Origin: Sipunculus nudus
Lineage: Eukaryota > Annelida > Sipuncula > Golfingiida > Sipunculidae
Direction of reading: 5' to 3'
DNA length: 64,000 bases
Assembly (NCBI GenBank): GCA_026874595.1
Contig: CM049316.1
Coordinates: forward strand, 73,315,176-73,379,175
Positions 61,501 through 64,000 of this stretch are shown in pieces. The number at the start of each line of letters is the position of its first letter. The stretch's first letter is position 1. Under the pieces are notes generated by a model. It was given only the letters and a program-made list of their open reading frames with translations. It made no database searches and had not been told where the DNA came from. Both the position numbers and the translations under genes were made by a program.

Positions 61501-63327
61501 AAATCCGGACAACATCAAGGACAAATTCTACAAAGTTATTTTCTCATTTATCCTACTACAGGCGGTTCTTTGGTACCCAAGGGTAACAAACTGGTCATTC
61601 TTGGCGACTTCAATGCCAGAGATGGAACAGAGCACCAGGCTTTGGAGTGAATCATAGGCCGAAATGGCATCGGCAAGTGCAATAGGAATTGAATTCATTT
61701 CCTTAGGACCTGTACTTCTCATGACCTCCTGATAATAAACACTGACAAGCAAAGCGCAACAAGGCTACGTTGATGCATCCAATTCGAGACATCGGCATTT
61801 GATTGACTACATTATTTCCAAGAAAGCAGACAGAAAGGATGTCACAATCACCAAGGCTATATATGTGTTTGAGTGTTGGATAAATTACAGACTTATAGAT
61901 AGATCATATTCTAGCTGACCTTCAACATTCAAGCTAAACGTCGGCCTAAGTGTAAGAAGACACTGAAGCGCATCGATGCCTCCTGCTTGAAAGTTGGCAA
62001 GAATGTCTCCCTCCTCGCTACTGACCTCTACAGGAAGCTAATGCAGCTACACTTAGATAACGAGGATGACTGGGCAACATTAAGAGATGTAGTCCAATCC
62101 ACCTGACTTGATGCCCTTGGACCAACAATCAAGAGGCATCAGGACTGGTTTTATGATAACGATTACCAGATACAGGAACTCCTCACAGAAAAACACAGGC
62201 TTCATCTTGTGTACCAACACGACCCTACCTCAACCTCTAAGTAAACGGCCTTCACAAACATCCGCCGGTAATCAAGACTAAACTGCGCAACGTGCAAGAT
62301 ACATGGCTCAGTTAAAATAGATGACGAGGTCAACAGCAGTGTAGCAAAAGCCAGCATTGCTGATCCAGGTCTACAAGGCAGTAGTAATCATTTCCCTGCT
62401 GTATGGGTGCGAGACATGGATTGTCTATGCTAGACTTGCCAAACAACTTAACCACTTTCACCTAACCTACCTCCGTCGACTGTTGGCAAGACAAATTCCA
62501 GACACATGGTCCAGAGGTCCTAACACATGCTAATTTCCCAACAATCCAAACCATCTTGCAATCTTTCAAGGTTCGATGGGCTGGTCACCTGTGCCACATG
62601 CCAGATATAAGACTCCCTTAACAACTTTTGTATGGAGAACTGGTGTCTGATAAACGATCCATCGGAGGTCAGCGTAGGCGCTACGAGGACAGTCTCAAGG
62701 CAACGTAGAAAGAAACTATCCATCTTGGATCGAAAAGCGTGGCGTGCAGCTGCACGCAAAAGTGCAGAATACGCTGAGATAGCACGACTGCTGAAGTCCA
62801 GGAGGTCCGCAAGGCAAGGATGACAACTACCTCAACAGCAATCACCGATCATATGTGATTTGTTCTTCCGTGCCCGGATAAGCCTGACATCTCATTTCCG
62901 GACACACAAAGCTAGATCAATTACAAAACCTTGATCAGCATGGTCATCTTTGGAAAGTGATGGACGAACATCATCATCATCATCAAATACCTTAAAATAT
63001 AACATATGATGCTTTCCGCCTTTTGCCAAACATCTCACACATGTATAAAATGGATTAACTGGAACCCTTCCCACGCTCCATTTATAATTACCATTTATGT
63101 TAAAAACTATTTCTGCGGCCAAACTTTACCTTGTCATAAGTCTCCGCCCAAGCTTCATAGAGTGTCCGTATCTTCTCCACGGGGACACCAGATGTACAGT
63201 CCTCCACTAACTTGAGTACTTCCTTCTTGTTATCATTTTGTTTGTACAATTCCTTGCTCATATTTTCTTGGAAAAAAATTTTGGATATTAATTTCACATA
63301 ATTCCCCGTTATATATTCCTTCACCAT
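58501..63327 (-). CDS. METTL27-like SAM-dependent methyltransferase, complete copy 3
   Basis: Five exons on the minus strand: 63327-63130, 60078-59953, 59785-59650, 59438-59346, 58715-58501, all with AG/GT borders, join to 768 bases (255 aa; human METTL27 is of similar length). Exon 1 starts MVKEYITGNYVK and ends in LYEAWAETYDK; exon 2 has motif I (ILDVAAGTG, residues 95-103), which binds S-adenosylmethionine; exon 3 has LDASPAMLEQAK; exon 4 TYDAVVTTASFAPSHVSDD and ITKPG; exon 5 GGYFLLVMR to the stop TAG at 58501. The order follows human METTL27 (family Methyltransf class I). Substrate is unknown in the family as far as I know. Intron 1 (3 kb) contains a degraded LINE. This is the only copy in the window with all exons; copies 1, 2 and 4 are damaged. 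Confidence 0.88.
60260..62990 (+). mobile_element. degraded LINE (endonuclease/RT type) in intron 1 of METTL27 copy 3
   Basis: The middle (61240-61620) translates in pieces as SVDERRESGVGFTIKTKL, PKGINDRLMTLQLPLGKN and KLVILGDFNAR, which are segments of an AP-like endonuclease of non-LTR elements. 61800-61960 continues it (HLIDYI). 62370-62830 has YGCETW, LNHFHLTYLRRLL and WAGHLCHMPD, the C-terminal end of the polyprotein. The RT core (fingers, palm with FADD) is missing: about 1 kb appears deleted between roughly 62300 and 62370. The 3' end is an ATC/TCA tail at 62970-62990. It lies opposite to the host gene. Many stops make it inactive. Confidence 0.75.
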
Positions 63328-63868
63328 TTAATCACCTAAAAATGTAACAAGCATGATATTTTACAAAACAGATAGCAAACTTTATCCCGAACACACAGTA
63401 AAAGGAAATAAAAAAAAAATAAATGTATTTTTAAAATGCACATACAATGGAAACATTCTTCAAACTGTCACATTCGTTTCAATACCCTTAAGTGAATGAA
63501 ACATAATGATGAAACTGATTTGAGCAGCAACTGATCTTGAATATGTTACAATTGATTTAATTAAAGATTCAATGTTCAGCAAGACAACATCTCTGTTGTA
63601 GTAATTTTATGGAACATACTTCACTGACTAAGCTAAAGACGACAGTTCACATTAAGATAAACAAGGTGGGTGGCATTTTATTTTAGGTGAAATATGAAAT
63701 GATCCAAAGAAAAAGATGCAACACAATTTTGGGTTTACTGCTTGGAAATTTATTGTATGAACTGCCATACGTATGTTGGTGATATATGCATTCCGAGTTA
63801 AAAAGCCGGGGTGAAGCTAATTTTCCTAAAAGTTCAAGATCCACCTTTTTCCTATACTAAACAATAGC
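63328..63868 (-). other. region upstream of METTL27 copy 3
   Basis: Probable promoter/5' UTR of the methyltransferase and 3' UTR of the next minus-strand gene. An AATAAA on the minus strand is at 63749-63754. No core promoter motif is convincing. Confidence 0.4.
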
Positions 63869-63988
63869 TTATTCCGTATCGGTGTCAGTATCATAACCGT
63901 TTCCATGTCCGGACTGCAGTAGTGCAAAATATTTAAGCTTTATACTGGCGGGTGCGAAGCGGCGTTCGAATAATTCTGTGTCAGGGTA
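63869..63988 (-). CDS. possible last exon of an unidentified gene, partial
   Basis: On the minus strand an open stretch begins behind AATATAG (AG 63989-63990) and reads YPDTELFERRFAPASIKLKY ... QSGHGNGYDTDTDTE, ending in TAA at 63869-63871. The upstream frame is closed by that same TAG, so the exon cannot extend further. An AATAAA signal lies about 115 bases behind the stop. The acidic, repetitive end looks like a protein C-terminus. I do not recognise the family; it could also be chance. Confidence 0.3.
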   Translation of the reverse strand, partial: YPDTELFERRFAPASIKLKYFALLQSGHGNGYDTDTDTE

Positions 63989-64000
63989 CTATATTAATAT

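Overview
The window looks like AT-rich nuclear DNA of an invertebrate, most likely a bivalve or other mollusc. The evidence is intron-containing genes with consensus splice sites, an intron-poor Toll-like receptor, membrane C-type lectin-like receptors in tandem, and a repeat mix (Helitron with tandem core, Ngaro-type and Ty3/gypsy elements, pogo/Tigger MITE, many TA microsatellites). The species cannot be named from the sequence alone. All exon limits were read by eye from splice consensus and comparison between copies; nothing was checked against databases or transcripts.

Layout. 0.1-0.4 kb: 22-bp minisatellite. 0.6-2.1 kb (minus): METTL27-like methyltransferase copy 1, exons 2-5, decayed at its 5' end. 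4.4-12.6 kb: complete but inactivated Ty3/gypsy element (minus) with two ~246-bp LTRs, PBS, PPT and a 4-bp target duplication. 13.4 kb: 3' end of a LINE. 15.7-16.3 kb: TLR pseudogene. 18.5-21.0 kb (plus): TLR gene, single coding exon, with two compensating frameshifts. 23.1-24.9 kb: a pogo/Tigger MITE and a second Tigger remnant. 28.2-29.0 kb (minus): METTL27 copy 2, pseudogene. 31.5-35.9 kb (plus): Ngaro-like tyrosine-recombinase retrotransposon with split direct repeats A1-ORFs-B1-A2-B2. 37.3-38.9 kb: Helitron-like element carrying eight ~180-bp tandem monomers. 39.0-44.6 and 46.4-56.9 kb: two copies of one duplicated block, each with a 7-exon membrane receptor bearing two C-type lectin-like domains; the first copy is a pseudogene, the second looks intact (360 aa). 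45.6-46.3 kb (plus): METTL27 copy 4, pseudogene. 49.7-51.3 kb: an element with ~60-bp terminal inverted repeats carrying a broken SAP-like/SWIM/YqaJ-like gene, inserted in the leader region of the second receptor. 58.5-63.3 kb (minus): METTL27 copy 3, complete in five exons (255 aa), with a degraded LINE in intron 1. 63.9-64.0 kb (minus): possible last exon of a further gene.

How the genes fit together. Two receptor types that are commonly linked to innate immunity (TLR and transmembrane CTLD receptor) lie among repeated copies of a small SAM-dependent methyltransferase. Each family shows one usable-looking copy and one or more dead copies, the pattern of local duplication and loss. The lectin receptor tail carries conserved YxxM and TxYxxI motifs, which suggests (inference) tyrosine-based signalling.
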